A stretch of 37,842 nucleotides of DNA from QHWK01 sp035315685 (GCA_035315685.1 DATFXR010000806.1:1-37842), one strand, 5' to 3'. Shown: positions 6,281-15,784, counted from the stretch's first letter. The notes: generated from the sequence alone by a model not told the origin. Translations and numbers: made by a program.

Positions 6281-8808
6281 GTGACGCCGGTCTCCCGGCC
6301 GCGGAACGTGTTCGTACACCTCGCGCGGTGGGGCATCGGACTGCGAGGGGCGATGGGCGCCGTGCTGATGTCTATCAGTACGATAGTTGTAGCCGCCAAC
6401 GCGCAGCTGCCTCGCCGTGCGCCTCTTTGATCCAGTTAGTCCCGTCCGGCGGTGAGACTGTCGGAAACGAGCTGCCCGGGTGCGGAAAATTCGGCAGCTC
6501 CGCCGCTCGTCTCGACCGATCAACCCAATACCCAGAGCACGATCACCTCGCCGACGTTCTCGACAACCACAGGCAACGAGCTGCTGCTCGCGTTCATCGC
6601 GACCGATTACCTCGGCGGCTCGAATACGACGGTCAGCGGCATCACCGGCGGCGGCCTGACATGGGCACTTGTCGGCCGAACCAACGCGCAGGCAGGCACG
6701 AGCGAGATATGGCGCGCGTTCGCAGCGGCGCCGCTCACCAACGTGTCGATCGTCGCCACGCTGTCGCAGGCGACCGATTCGATGATGACGGTGGCCAGCT
6801 TCTCGAACGTCGATACGACGGGCACCAATGGCTCCGGCGCGATCGGCGCAACGGCCTCGACGAACTCCGGCGGCGGCGCACCGACGGCGACGTTGACCAC
6901 GACCGGCAACAACTCATGGGTGTGGGGCGTCGGCAACGATTACGACACGGCGACGCCGCGGACGGTCGGCACGAATCAGGTGCTCGTCCACCAGTACTTC
7001 CCACCGGTCGGTGACACGTACTGGGTGCAGCGCGCGCTGAGTCCGACGTCGGCATCCGGAACGGCGGTGACGCTCAACGACACGGCGCCGACCACCGATC
7101 GGTACAATTTCTTCATCGTCGAGATCAAGGCGCTGAGCACGCCCGACGTGACGCCGCCGACCGTATCGATGACCGCTCCGGCACAGGGCGCGACGGTTTC
7201 CGGTAGTGCCGTGGTGGTGTCGGCGAGCGCCAGCGACAACGTCGGCATCTCGAGCGTACAGTTCATGCTCGATGGCGCGAACTTCGGTGCGGCTGATATC
7301 GCCAGCCCCTACTCCATCACGTGGGACTCGAAGACTGTCGCGAATGGATCGCACACGCTCACCGCCGTCGCCAGCGACGCAGCGGGGAATACGGGCACCA
7401 CGACGGTCGTCACGGTGACGGTCGACAACGATACGACGCCACCGACGGTTGCCATGACGGCACCCGCCGCCGGATCGAGCGTCTCGGCAACCGTCACGGT
7501 TTCCGCGAACGCGACCGACGACAAAGCCGTCGTCGGCGTGCAATTCAAGCTCGACGGGACGAACCTCGGCGCCGAGTTGACGGCTGCGCCATACAGCCAG
7601 TCGTGGAATACCAGCACCGCTTCCAACGGCACACACTCGCTCACTGCCGTCGCACGTGATGCGGCTGGCAACTCGACGACGTCGGCTGCGGTGTCGGTGA
7701 CCGTCGCCAACATTGACAGGACGCCGCCGACCGTCACGATCACTACGCCGGCCAACGGGTCGACCGTCGCCGGGACGAACGTAACGGCGTCAGCGAACGC
7801 TTCCGAGAACGTGGCGGTCGTGGGCGTCCAGTTCCAGCTCGACGGCACGAACCTAGGCGCCGAAGATACGGCGGCACCGTATTCGATTGCGTGGAATACG
7901 GCGACGGTCGCCAACGGCGCTCACTCGCTGAGTGCCATCGCGCGCGACGGCGCCGGCAACACGGCGACCTCGTTAGTGACTGTCACAGTGAACAACGACG
8001 TCACGGCACCGACGGTCTCGATTACGGCACCGGCCGATGGCGCAACCGTCACCGGCACGGCGGTTGCGGTGTCTGCGGCTGCTAGTGACAACATCGCTGT
8101 CGTCGGAGTGCAGTTCCTGGTCGACGACGGCGCTGCAGCGGGCGCGGAGGTCATGGCCGCCATATCAGATCGCGTGGAACTCGACCGGCGCCGCGAACGG
8201 CAGCCACACGCTGTCCGCACGTGCGCGCGATGCCGCTGGCAATCAGCCAACGTCGGCCGTCGTCACCGTCACAGTCTCGAATACTCCGTCGACGCCGCCA
8301 GCGATCGACCAGGTGAAGACGGTCAACCGGTCGACCAACGCGACAACGCTGGCGAGCCCGGCGTTCACGACAACCGCCGCGAACGAACTGCTACTCGCGT
8401 TCGTCGCAACCGACTATCGGACTGGCACGAACACGACTGTGACCGGCGTCGCTGGAGGCGGCTTGACCCGGGCGCTCGTCAGGCGGACAAACGTGCAGAG
8501 AGGCACCGCGGAAATCTGGAGGGCCTTCGCCCCGGCAACGCTCACGAACGTGACCGTGACGGCAACGCTCTCGCAGTCGACGGCCGCATCGATGACCGTG
8601 GCCACCTTCTCGAACGTCGACACAACGGGAACGAACGGCTCCGGCGCGATCGGCGCCACCGCGGGCGGCAGTTCGGCCGCCGGCGCACCCACGGCCTCGC
8701 TCGTCACGACGGGTAACAAGTCGCTGGTGTTCGGCGTCGGCAATGACTTCGACAACGCCATCGGGCGAACGCTCGGACCAAATGAACACGGCGCCGCACC
8801 AGTACGTC
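6281..8808 (+). pseudogene. Secreted Ig-like repeat protein, decayed
   Basis: A signal-peptide-like start (GTG 6281 or ATG 6353; GAVLMSISTIVVAANAQ) is followed in the same frame by TGA (6428) and TAG (6437). The frame then stays open until about 8158. It encodes an N-terminal domain (about 6500-7140; NELLLAFIATDY, NVDTTGTNGSGAIGATA), then four bacterial Ig-like repeats with a 285-bp period (starts near 7151, 7436, 7721 and 8003). Each repeat has the pattern PPTVxxTAPAxGxxV...ASDNVxxxxVQFxLDG...NGxHxLTAxAxDAAGN. A 2-nt loss near 8158 shifts the frame. The new frame finishes repeat four and then enters a second copy of the N-terminal domain (8320-8800), which is cut by recombinase sequence near 8810. 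A cell-surface or secreted adhesin-like role is the usual expectation for such proteins; this copy cannot make a full product. Confidence 0.75.
7151..8284 (+). repeat. Four tandem Ig-like domain repeats (about 285 bp each)
   Basis: Four head-to-tail units start near 7151, 7436, 7721 and 8003. Each encodes about 95 residues beginning TPPTV-like and ending DAAGN plus a short linker. Units are clearly homologous but diverged at the DNA level. The fourth carries the frameshift near 8158. Confidence 0.85.
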
Positions 8809-8810
8809 GG

Positions 8811-9373
8811 CGAGATGCTGCACGACCGCATCATCGGCGCGCTGGAGCTCTGCTGTCGCCGCGGCGAGATGCTCTTGATTCAGAACAAGCGCATCAACTG
8901 GGACACCTGTCAGATCGGCATCCCGGGCGCCACGGCGAAGGACAAGGAGAACCGCCGGATTCCCGAAAGGACGGCTCGCGGCGATTCTCAAACGGCGGTC
9001 GACTCTCGGGCCCGATGCGTTCGTCTTCGGCAGCACCAACGGCGAGTACCAGCCGACAATTCAGACGGCCTGGGAGACGCTCAAGCTGCTGGCGAACGGC
9101 ATCACGCCGAGGGCTTCAGACAAGGAGGGACTCGAGTGGAACGCGCAGCAGGTGCAACGCATCGACTTGCGCTGGCACGATCTCAGGCACGAAGGCGCGT
9201 GCCGGCTGCTGTCGGACGGCGTCGACATCCGCATCATCCAGCTGATGCTCGGTCACGCGAGCATTCAGCAGACGCAGCGCTACTTGAACGTGACGGATGA
9301 AGAACTGAGAAGAGGTCTGGAGGTGAGCTGGATCAATCAGGGCCGGCCGCTCCGCGCGGTGTCAGGCCAATGA
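8811..9373 (+). pseudogene. Tyrosine recombinase (phage-type integrase), C-terminal catalytic part, frameshifted
   Basis: Recognisable integrase sequence starts near 8815 (DRIIGALELCCRRGEMLLIQ). After a frameshift near 8962 it continues as KGRLAAILKRRSTLGPDAFV to the stop at 9373. Catalytic landmarks survive: the first Arg region (CCRRGEM), the HxLR box (WHDLRHEGACRLL), the GHAS box (LGHASIQQTQ) and the nucleophile Tyr in QRYLNVT. The N-terminal SAM-like and core-binding domains are absent. The left end has been replaced by the Ig-like pseudogene. Recombinases of this type integrate elements into tRNA genes. A 3'-half tRNA-Asn copy lies 60 bp downstream, which supports this one having done so. 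It cannot be active as it stands. Confidence 0.85.
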
Positions 9374-9433
9374 AGAATCGGGCTCGATTCTCCGACGGAT
9401 TGTCCCCAATTTGTCCCCGGGAAGGCGAAAGTG

Positions 9434-9478
9434 TGGCTCCTCAGGCTGGACTCGAACCAGCAACCCTCCGGTTAACAG
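9434..9478 (-). tRNA. tRNA-Asn(GTT) 3' half only: probable attachment-site scar
   Basis: On the minus strand the sequence runs from the anticodon loop (CTGTTAACC, anticodon GTT) through the anticodon 3' arm, a variable loop and the T arm (GCTGG-TTCGAGT-CCAGC). It ends with the acceptor strand CTGAGGA, discriminator G and encoded CCA. The 5' half (acceptor, D arm, anticodon 5' arm) is absent: bases after 9478 do not match. A 45-bp tRNA 3' end beside an integrase remnant is the classic att duplication left by island integration, not a working tRNA. Confidence 0.8.
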
Positions 9479-9673
9479 GTTAATGCACGTTGTCTATCTT
9501 GTTGGTTCTTCGACGGTTTACCTCAACGCTGGTGCGCGGTCTTGCCTGGTGTTCGGGAGCAATTTGTTCACTGATTGTTCACTGACGCACGCCAATTGAG
9601 CGCACTAATTCTTGGCTCTCGGCGTAGATCTCGGATGGTTGCGTGGACGCCGTTGACGACGCTGAAACCGTTG

Positions 9674-10078
9674 TCAAGCGTCCGCGAGAATAAGCTCGAT
9701 TCGGCGAGCAAGGCCTGGCGCGCGAGACAATGGAGCATCGCATGTCAAAACCACAGTACCGAGCGCCTCCGCAAGGGCCACGGACATCGCGTCGTACGCG
9801 CTGAGATTCTCACGCAACGCCCAAATGCGATCCAAGTACGATTCGTGTGGATGTCGGAGGAGATCAAGCGCGTGAAGATCTTCCATGGCCGCGACCGCGT
9901 CGGATGCCGCAACAGCACCGGTTCGCACGTACCGGCGTAACGCGTGCACAACCTCGATGTCTACAAGGTGCGGGACATGGAGACCGACGAACGGATCGCC
10001 GATACGTGCTGCGATTACATCACCGGCAGGTGTATGCAGCAACAATTCCACGAGAGCCGATGCGTCGAGAACGATCAC
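9674..10078 (-). CDS. vapC: VapC toxin, PIN-domain ribonuclease
   Basis: A 134-residue PIN-domain protein. The four acidic positions of the active site are visible: D5 in MIVLDASALVE, an acidic residue in DIEVVHAL, D in YDAMSVALAEAL and D in VLTCDAPLSR. VapC proteins are Mg-dependent RNases that cleave tRNA or rRNA when freed from their antitoxin. The start codon overlaps the stop of the upstream antitoxin gene (10075-10078), the usual translational coupling. The module appears intact and sits next to the integrase/att scar, as expected for mobile-region stabilisers. Confidence 0.92.
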   Translation of the reverse strand: MIVLDASALVELLLHTPAGDVIAARIGDPFVGLHVPHLVDIEVVHALRRYVRTGAVAASDAVAAMEDLHALDLLRHPHESYLDRIWALRENLSAYDAMSVALAEALGTVVLTCDAPLSRAPGLARRIELILADA

Positions 10079-10308
10079 CGCGCGTGCCGTTCGACTCGAA
10101 TCACGGCAGCCGGCCGTGGTTTGAGATGCCGGACAGGCTTTGCTCGCAGGCGGTCCAGCACCTCCTGACGGGTCGGCCGCTCGAGCGCCTTGGCGACCTC
10201 GCGTAGGATGTAGTCGGACATGGACATTCCTTCGAGCGCGGCGCGAGCTTTGAGGCGGCGGTGAAATTCCGCTGGAACGTTCCGAATTTGCACCATTGTC
10301 GTTGACAT
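10075..10308 (-). CDS. vapB: VapB/FitA-type ribbon-helix-helix antitoxin
   Basis: A 77-residue antitoxin with an N-terminal ribbon-helix-helix fold: strand TTMVQIRNVP, helices EFHRRLKARAALEGM and SMSDYILREVAKALE. A C-terminal basic tail (RLRAKPVRHLKPRP) presumably inserts into the toxin. Arc/FitA-type antitoxins bind their own promoter together with VapC. The start may be ATG 10308 or ATG 10296. No ribosome binding site is visible, and a TTGACA box lies so close upstream that a leaderless message is plausible. Stop and toxin start overlap by 4 nt. Confidence 0.9.
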   Translation of the reverse strand: MSTTMVQIRNVPAEFHRRLKARAALEGMSMSDYILREVAKALERPTRQEVLDRLRAKPVRHLKPRPAAVIRVERHAR

Positions 10309-10344
10309 GACACTAGGACACTTTCATCGCTCTTTCATGTCAAC
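10301..10344 (-). promoter_or_regulatory. vapBC promoter with 10-bp inverted repeat operator
   Basis: GTTGACATGA (10301-10310) and TCATGTCAAC (10335-10344) form a perfect 10-bp inverted repeat separated by 24 bp. On the minus strand the distal arm contains TTGACA (10343-10338). A weak -10 (TGTCCT, 10320-10315) lies 17 bp on, inside the spacer. The proximal arm overlaps the first possible start codon (10308). Binding of the RHH antitoxin dimers to both arms would block the promoter. Confidence 0.6.
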
Positions 10345-10455
10345 GCGAAGTAGCGCGTCCCGTGCTGTCGAATGCCTGCGCCGTCGTAGCGTCCATTAAT
10401 CGATCTTTTGGCCAGCGCTCCGAGGGCGCTGTCAGGAATCGAGGTGAGTGTGGTT

Positions 10456-10752
10456 GCTGAAAAGGCGGTACGCGTTGGCAAGGTTGAAGTTACGGCCGCC
10501 GACCGGTAGGCTCACTTCACGATGACGTCCGTGTTGATTTCACTTCTGCAGACTCTTCGCGGATTCGTCCGGTCGGGCGCCGCTCTTCACCTTGAGGTGC
10601 TGGCCCTGCGCCACCAACTGCAGGTGCTGGAACGGTCGCGGCCGAAACGCCTGCGACTCGTGACGGCGGATCGGTGCCTCTGGGGTTGGCTGTCCATGCT
10701 GAAAATGCCGTACGTGTTGAAGCGGTTGAACTTGCCGATGCGGACCGGTTAG
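10456..10752 (+). repeat. Imperfect direct repeat of about 54 bp (10459-10512 and 10699-10752)
   Basis: Two stretches, both beginning CTGAAAA and both ending ACCGGT plus a few bases, match at roughly 70 percent of positions by eye. One lies just upstream of the transposase start; the other is inside it, where the normal domain is missing and a TAG stops the frame. The conceptual peptides are similar (LKRRYALARLKL and LKMPYVLKRLNL). The origin is unclear: an insertion duplicate or a short dispersed repeat. Confidence 0.45.
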
Positions 10753-11454
10753 ATGATTCGGACGATGGCGCGCGAGAATCCGCTGTGGGGAGCACCTCGG
10801 ATTCACGGCGAGCTCCTGAAGTTAGGCCTCGATGTCTGTCAGGCGACGGTCGCGAAGTACATGGCCCGCCCGCGCACGCCGCCGTCACAGTCGTGGCGCA
10901 CGTTCCTGACGAATCATCTCCACCAAATCGCCGCCGCCGACTTCTTCGTCGTGCCAACCGCGACGTGCCGGCTCCTGTTCGTACTGGTGATCCTTGCGCA
11001 CGAGCGCCGCCGCGTCGTGCACGTCGCGGTGACCGACCAGTTCACGGCGGCGTGGACGGCGCAACAACTCCGCGAAGCGTTCCCGTGGAACGAGGCTCCG
11101 CGATACCTGCTCCACGATCGTGATTCAGCCTTCCACGCGTGGACGACGACGGCAGCGGCGATCGGCATCGAGGAAGTTCTCACGGCGCCGCGGGCACCAT
11201 GGCAGAACGCCTACGCGGAGCGCTTGATTGGATCCATTCGCCGCGAGTGCCTCGACCACATCATCATCATGAACAAGCGCGGGTTGCGCCGCGCCTTGGC
11301 CGCGTACATCGAGTACTACCTGAAATCGCGCACTCACCTATCGCTCAAGAAAGATTCACCCATCTCTCGGCCGGTCGCGCCGGCGACTGGCACGATCGTG
11401 ACGATCCCGCACCTGGGTGGCTTGCACCACCAATACGAACGCTGCGCGGCGTAG
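10522..11454 (+). pseudogene. DDE integrase-core transposase, internally disrupted
   Basis: The N-terminal part (10522-10752) starts MTSVLISLLQTLRGFVRSGA and has the LALRHQLQVLERSRPKRLRL segment typical of this transposase group. A foreign segment of about 54 bp ending in TAG then replaces about 50 residues, including the expected helix-turn-helix end. The catalytic part continues from 10753 to 11454 with RENPLWGAPRIHGELLKLGL and an intact DDE core: ADFFVVPT, LLHDRDSAFH and NAYAERLIGSIRRECLDH. The end HLGGLHHQYERCAA is the normal C-terminus. A split product would be needed for activity, so it is called a pseudogene. No terminal inverted repeats were identified by eye. Confidence 0.8.
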
Positions 11455-11799
11455 CAATTCATTCCGTCCAGCACCTGCGCAGCGAGCAGCGGCGCATCAC
11501 CATAGCGTTTCGGCCATCGGGGCGTCCTGTCCCAACGGGTGGCTCGAGCGAGCAGCGCGCGATCTTCCCCCAATCTGAGAGTTACGACTCGAGTCGATCC
11601 GCTCGTCAGACCCGCCTTCGAATCGGCCGACGAGGTTTTTAGCAGCCACAGCATCCTCGACGGCCTCGCTGCCGCTCCAGTGTTGTACAGTCGTCGCCGC
11701 CATTATTTGCGGACTACAGTCATCGACTGCAGCATTGCGTGGTACACGAGACACTTCGGTCAGACGGAGACGAGGTCGCTTGGCAAATGAGGTCCGCCG
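11455..11799 (+). other. Intergenic stretch, no gene recognised
   Basis: Between the transposase remnant and the truncated receptor no frame in either direction resembles a known protein. A few open frames on the minus strand (for example 11497-11754) have composition expected of shadows or debris. No tRNA or strong hairpin was found. Confidence 0.5.
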
Positions 11800-12336
11800 A
11801 TGCGTCGCAGCTCCTCGTGGATCCTCTTTACTGCCCTGTCGCTCCGGTCACCGCGCCAATCGTTCGCGCAGACGTTCGGCCAAATCACCGGAATGGTCAC
11901 CGACACGACCGGAGGCGTGCTGGTAGGCGCGACGGTCACCGTCACCAACACGCAGACCGGCGCGACGGTGACGCAGCAAGCCAACAGCGCCGGCCTCTAC
12001 GTCTTTCCGAACCTGCTGCCGGGCATCTTCGACGTCCGAGTGGAGATGAACGGCTTTCGGAGCGCCGCTCGCAACAGGATCGAACTTCAGATCGTGATCG
12101 ACACGTCGGCTGTCAGGAATCTCCACCTCGGTCCTACGAACGTGCAGTTCCGGATCGAACCGTTCAACCTGCTGAACCAGCCGAATTTCGGCGACCCGAA
12201 CCTTAACTTGGCACAGAGCAACTGGAACGTCGCCGGCGCGAACCGCATCCCGACGCCGGGCGGCGGCCCGTTCGGGACCATCAACGAGACGAGAGCCACG
12301 GTGCCGATGCGGCAGCTGCAGTGTGCGTTGAAGTGA
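11800..12336 (+). pseudogene. TonB-dependent receptor with large internal deletion ('mini-receptor')
   Basis: A 178-codon open frame joins the two ends of an Oar-type receptor. Residues 1-100 are signal peptide and carboxypeptidase-regulatory domain (QTFGQITGMVTDTTGGVLVG to ARNRIELQI). From about residue 110 it is the last barrel strands (VQFRIEPFNLLNQPNFGDPN to ATVPMRQLQCALK). The roughly 930 residues between these, present in the neighbour at 12365-15676, are missing, yet the frame is kept across the junction near 12092-12110. It also lacks the final aromatic residue. A soluble or membrane-attached regulatory domain could in principle still be made, but decay after recombination is simpler. 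Confidence 0.75.
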
Positions 12337-12364
12337 TGTTCTGAGTCAGAACACGGAGGGCCGA

Positions 12365-15300
12365 ATGCGTAGAACAGTCAACGGAACCATCGTTTTCTGC
12401 TTCTGGCTCGCAGCGTCTTCCCCCTCGTTCGCACAGACCTTCGGCCAGATCACCGGCATCGTGGCAGACACAACCGGAGGCGTGCTGGTCGGCGCGTCGG
12501 TGACGGTGACGAACACGCAAACCGCCGCCACTGTGACCCAACCGGCGAACGCCGCAGGCGTTTACGTCTTTCCAAACCTGTTGCCCGGCGTCTACAGCAT
12601 CAAAGTGGAGATGGACGGCTTCCGAAGCACGGTGCGCAACCGCGTGGAGCTGCAAATCCAGCAGACGATTCGGCTCGATTTCCGTCTGGAGATTGGCGCG
12701 CTGAACGAGACGGTGGAGGCGGTCGCGGCCGGGCCGATGCTCAACACCGAGGACGTCGTGATCGGCACGGTCATCGAAAACCGCCGCATCGTCGAGCTGC
12801 CGCTGAACGGCCGCAATTTCCTGAAGATGGTGGAGCTGACGCCGAACGTCTCGGCGAGTTTTGTCGGCTCCGGTTCATCGGGTCCGCGGCAGGGCGGTGA
12901 TCGATCCTCGCAACAGCTTTCGATCGGGGGCGGCCGGCGTGAGTGGAACTATTTCACGCTCGACGGCATCAACAACACCGACGTGAACTTCAACTCGTAC
13001 ATTTTCCTGCCGTCGATCGACGCCTTGCAGGAATTCAAGGTTCAGACCGGGATCTATTCAGCCGAATTTGGCCGGGAGCTGGGGCAGGTCAGCGTGACGA
13101 CGAAGGCCGGCACGAACGCGTACCACGGGACGCTGTTCGAATTCATCCGCGACAGCAAATGGGACGCGCTCCCGTATGCGTTCGCGGGTAATGTTCCGAC
13201 TTCCACCCCGTTCAATTGGAACCAGTTCGGGTTCACGCTGGGCGGTCCCGTTCAGATCCCCAGATGGTTCGACGGCAAGGACAAGCTGTTTTTCATGGGC
13301 AACTATGAGGGGTTTCGCCTGCGAAACCAGAAGCAGACGGTTTACAGCGTGCCGTCGGTCGCGATGCGCAACGGCGACTTCTCCCAGATCTCCACGGCGC
13401 TCAGAGATCCACTGACGAACGCGCCGTTTCCCGACAACATCGTGCCGAAAGAACGAATCAGTCCCATCTCGCGGGCGTTACTGGATTACTATCCGGCGCC
13501 GAACCAGGCGACGTCGAGTCTCGCTAACAACTATCTCGCGGTAAACCAGGACAGCACCGATAAACATCAATTCACCAGCCGCGTCGATTTCACCGAGAGC
13601 TCCAAGTCCACGTGGTACGGACGTTACAGCTGGACGGACGAATCGATTGATACGGGCGGACTCAAGCTCAATGGGACGATCGTCTCCACGAACGCACACC
13701 AGGTCGTCCTCGACAACGCGCGCGTGGTGACGACGACGCTCGTCAACGAGATGCGCGTCGGCTTCAACTCGTTTTTCAATCACTCGGGCGGCGAGTTGAA
13801 CAACGTATTCGATCCGATCGCTGAAATCGGCATCCCGCTGCCGACGCAGATTCCGCCGGACGCCTGGGGACTGCCCAGCATCGGCATCGCCGGGTTTTCC
13901 GGGTTCGGCGACAATTCCGAATCGCCGTTCGTCAATCGGAACAACAACTGGCAGTTCATCGACAACCTGTCGTGGACGCGCGGCTCGCATTTCGTGAAGT
14001 TCGGCGGCGAACTCAGGCTGGACCACTACAACCAGGACGGCAATCAATTCGCGCGAGGCTCCGCAGGGTTCAACAACAACATTGCGACCGGCTACGGTTT
14101 CGCCGATTTCCTGCTCGGCTACATCGGCTCGTGGTCGTACGCGTCGGGCCTGGCGCAGGCGAGGCTGCATGCTGTGAGCCAAGCCTACTATGTCAACGAT
14201 ACGTGGAAGATCAAGCCGAAGGTCACGATCAATGTCGGCTTGCGCTACGAGTTGACGCCGCCGTGGACCGACTCGCTGCAGCGGCAAATCGTCGCGGACA
14301 TTCCGCTGAACACGCCGCGGCCGCAGGTGGCCGATCTCTCGCTCCATCCGGTGCTCGTACGCGCGGGGAACGGCGACTTCTATCAGAACGCCAACATCAA
14401 GTTCTCGCCCGACATTCAGATCGCGCGCGACGGCCGCTTCGGCGATCGGCCGATCAAGGCCGACTACACGAACTTCGCTCCGCGGTTCGGCGTCGCGTGG
14501 AGCCCGACGTCCCGGTGGGTCGTGCGCGCGGGCGCAGGACGGTTCTTCGTTCAGGACATCGGCAACATCGTGTTCGACAAGAACCGGAATCTCAACGGGC
14601 GTCTCACGGTGCAATCGACCGCCACCAATCTGATTTCCACCTGGCAGGATCCATTCAACTTCGGCGGCGCGAATCCCTGCAACACTCCGCCCGGCGTGTT
14701 GTGTGTGGTGAGGCCGCTCGTGCTGACGGATCAAATCGATCGCAAGACGCCGTATGTCGATCAATATGAAACGACGGTCGAGCGGCAACTCACTGATACG
14801 ACGGCGCTGGAGGTCAGCTATCTCGGCACGCAGGGTCATCGACTGCAGCGCTGGATCAATCTGGCGAACCAGCCCGTCCCCGGCACAGCGCCTGTCGCCG
14901 ACCGCTCGCCGTTTCCGGAGTTCGGTCTCTTTCAGGGCGCCGCGAACGTCGGCTACTCCGATTACAACGCGCTTGGCGTGAAGGTGACCCGCCGCTACTC
15001 CGAGGGCCTGACGGTCCTCGGAAGCTACACCTTTTCGAAGTCGACGGACAACGGCAGCGGCATTCGCACGCTCGGCACCGACCCGTTGAACCCGCAAAAC
15101 TCCTATTGCTTACCGTGCGAGGATGGGCTGTCGGTGTTCGATCAACGGCACCGATTCGTGACCTCAGCGGTCTACGATCTGCCGTTCGGATTTGGCCGCC
15201 GGTATCTCAATGATGGAGCGCTGAGCAAGGTGATTGGCGGGTGGAAAGTGACCTCCGTCGTCACCTTCGCGTCAGGATTTCCTCTGACGGTTTCCGCGGG

Positions 15301-15676
15301 CGAGGACACCGCCAACATCGGCAATTGCTGCCGGCCGAACCGCGACTTCAACGTCGGCACGGCGATCGATCAACCGACGATCGAGAAGTGGTTCAACACC
15401 GCCGCGTATTCACGAGCGCCGAACGGCACCTTCGGCACGGCCGGACGCAGCGAAGTGATCGGCCCCGGAATCGAAAACTGGGACTTCTCCATGTCGAAGG
15501 GGTTTCATTTCGGCCGGCAGCGGTATCTGGAATTCCGCTTCGAGGCGTTCAACTTCCTCAACCATCCGAACTGGGGAGAACCGAATACGACGCTCTCGAG
15601 CGTCGCGTTTGGCAGAATCAGCTCGACGCGAACCGATATGCGTCAGTTGCAGTTTGGACTGAAGTTCGTGTTCTGA
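12365..15676 (+). CDS. TonB-dependent receptor, Oar-like, with carboxypeptidase-regulatory domain
   Basis: A 1103-residue outer-membrane protein. Signal peptide residues 1-23 (ending SFAQ) are followed by an Ig-like carboxypeptidase-regulatory domain (about 24-110, GQITGIVADTTGGVLVGASV). A plug domain follows (RRIVELPLNGRNFLKMVELT; GDRSSQQLSIGGGRREWNYF), then a large beta-barrel with many aromatic-rich strands ending in MRQLQFGLKFVF. The terminal Phe is the usual assembly signal. Such proteins are very abundant in Acidobacteriota and are thought to take up oligosaccharides, peptides or siderophore-like ligands with TonB energy; no substrate can be named. The N-terminal 75 codons are about 80 percent identical by eye to those of the truncated copy just upstream. 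No susC/susD-type partner is adjacent. Confidence 0.93.
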   Translation: MRRTVNGTIVFCFWLAASSPSFAQTFGQITGIVADTTGGVLVGASVTVTNTQTAATVTQPANAAGVYVFPNLLPGVYSIKVEMDGFRSTVRNRVELQIQQTIRLDFRLEIGALNETVEAVAAGPMLNTEDVVIGTVIENRRIVELPLNGRNFLKMVELTPNVSASFVGSGSSGPRQGGDRSSQQLSIGGGRREWNYFTLDGINNTDVNFNSYIFLPSIDALQEFKVQTGIYSAEFGRELGQVSVTTKAGTNAYHGTLFEFIRDSKWDALPYAFAGNVPTSTPFNWNQFGFTLGGPVQIPRWFDGKDKLFFMGNYEGFRLRNQKQTVYSVPSVAMRNGDFSQISTALRDPLTNAPFPDNIVPKERISPISRALLDYYPAPNQATSSLANNYLAVNQDSTDKHQFTSRVDFTESSKSTWYGRYSWTDESIDTGGLKLNGTIVSTNAHQVVLDNARVVTTTLVNEMRVGFNSFFNHSGGELNNVFDPIAEIGIPLPTQIPPDAWGLPSIGIAGFSGFGDNSESPFVNRNNNWQFIDNLSWTRGSHFVKFGGELRLDHYNQDGNQFARGSAGFNNNIATGYGFADFLLGYIGSWSYASGLAQARLHAVSQAYYVNDTWKIKPKVTINVGLRYELTPPWTDSLQRQIVADIPLNTPRPQVADLSLHPVLVRAGNGDFYQNANIKFSPDIQIARDGRFGDRPIKADYTNFAPRFGVAWSPTSRWVVRAGAGRFFVQDIGNIVFDKNRNLNGRLTVQSTATNLISTWQDPFNFGGANPCNTPPGVLCVVRPLVLTDQIDRKTPYVDQYETTVERQLTDTTALEVSYLGTQGHRLQRWINLANQPVPGTAPVADRSPFPEFGLFQGAANVGYSDYNALGVKVTRRYSEGLTVLGSYTFSKSTDNGSGIRTLGTDPLNPQNSYCLPCEDGLSVFDQRHRFVTSAVYDLPFGFGRRYLNDGALSKVIGGWKVTSVVTFASGFPLTVSAGEDTANIGNCCRPNRDFNVGTAIDQPTIEKWFNTAAYSRAPNGTFGTAGRSEVIGPGIENWDFSMSKGFHFGRQRYLEFRFEAFNFLNHPNWGEPNTTLSSVAFGRISSTRTDMRQLQFGLKFVF

Positions 15677-15784
15677 GCTGCCGCGAAGTGTCGTCTCGCG
15701 AAGCCAACGACAGGTCACCGCGCTACGACCGTGCTCAAGGTCGAGCGAAGGAACTGCGATCCTGAGTTCGGCCAGAAAAGATTG

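Noticed and set aside
6428..6439. TGA at 6428 in the Ig-like gene as another selenocysteine codon
   Set aside because: A TAG follows three codons later, the position is not a conserved Cys, and the gene carries further frameshifts.
9434..9478. Functional tRNA-Asn gene
   Set aside because: The 5' half (acceptor strand, D arm and anticodon 5' arm) is absent, so the transcript could not fold as a tRNA.
10741..10755. Stop codon in the first transposase as a recoding site
   Set aside because: It is TAG, and the segment before it is foreign sequence replacing part of the normal domain; there is no slippery sequence or hairpin of note.
13478..15097. A 539-codon open frame on the minus strand inside the TonB receptor gene
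   Set aside because: It lies fully antisense to a clearly coding receptor, is Arg-rich with no recognisable domain, and is the usual shadow frame of GC-rich DNA.
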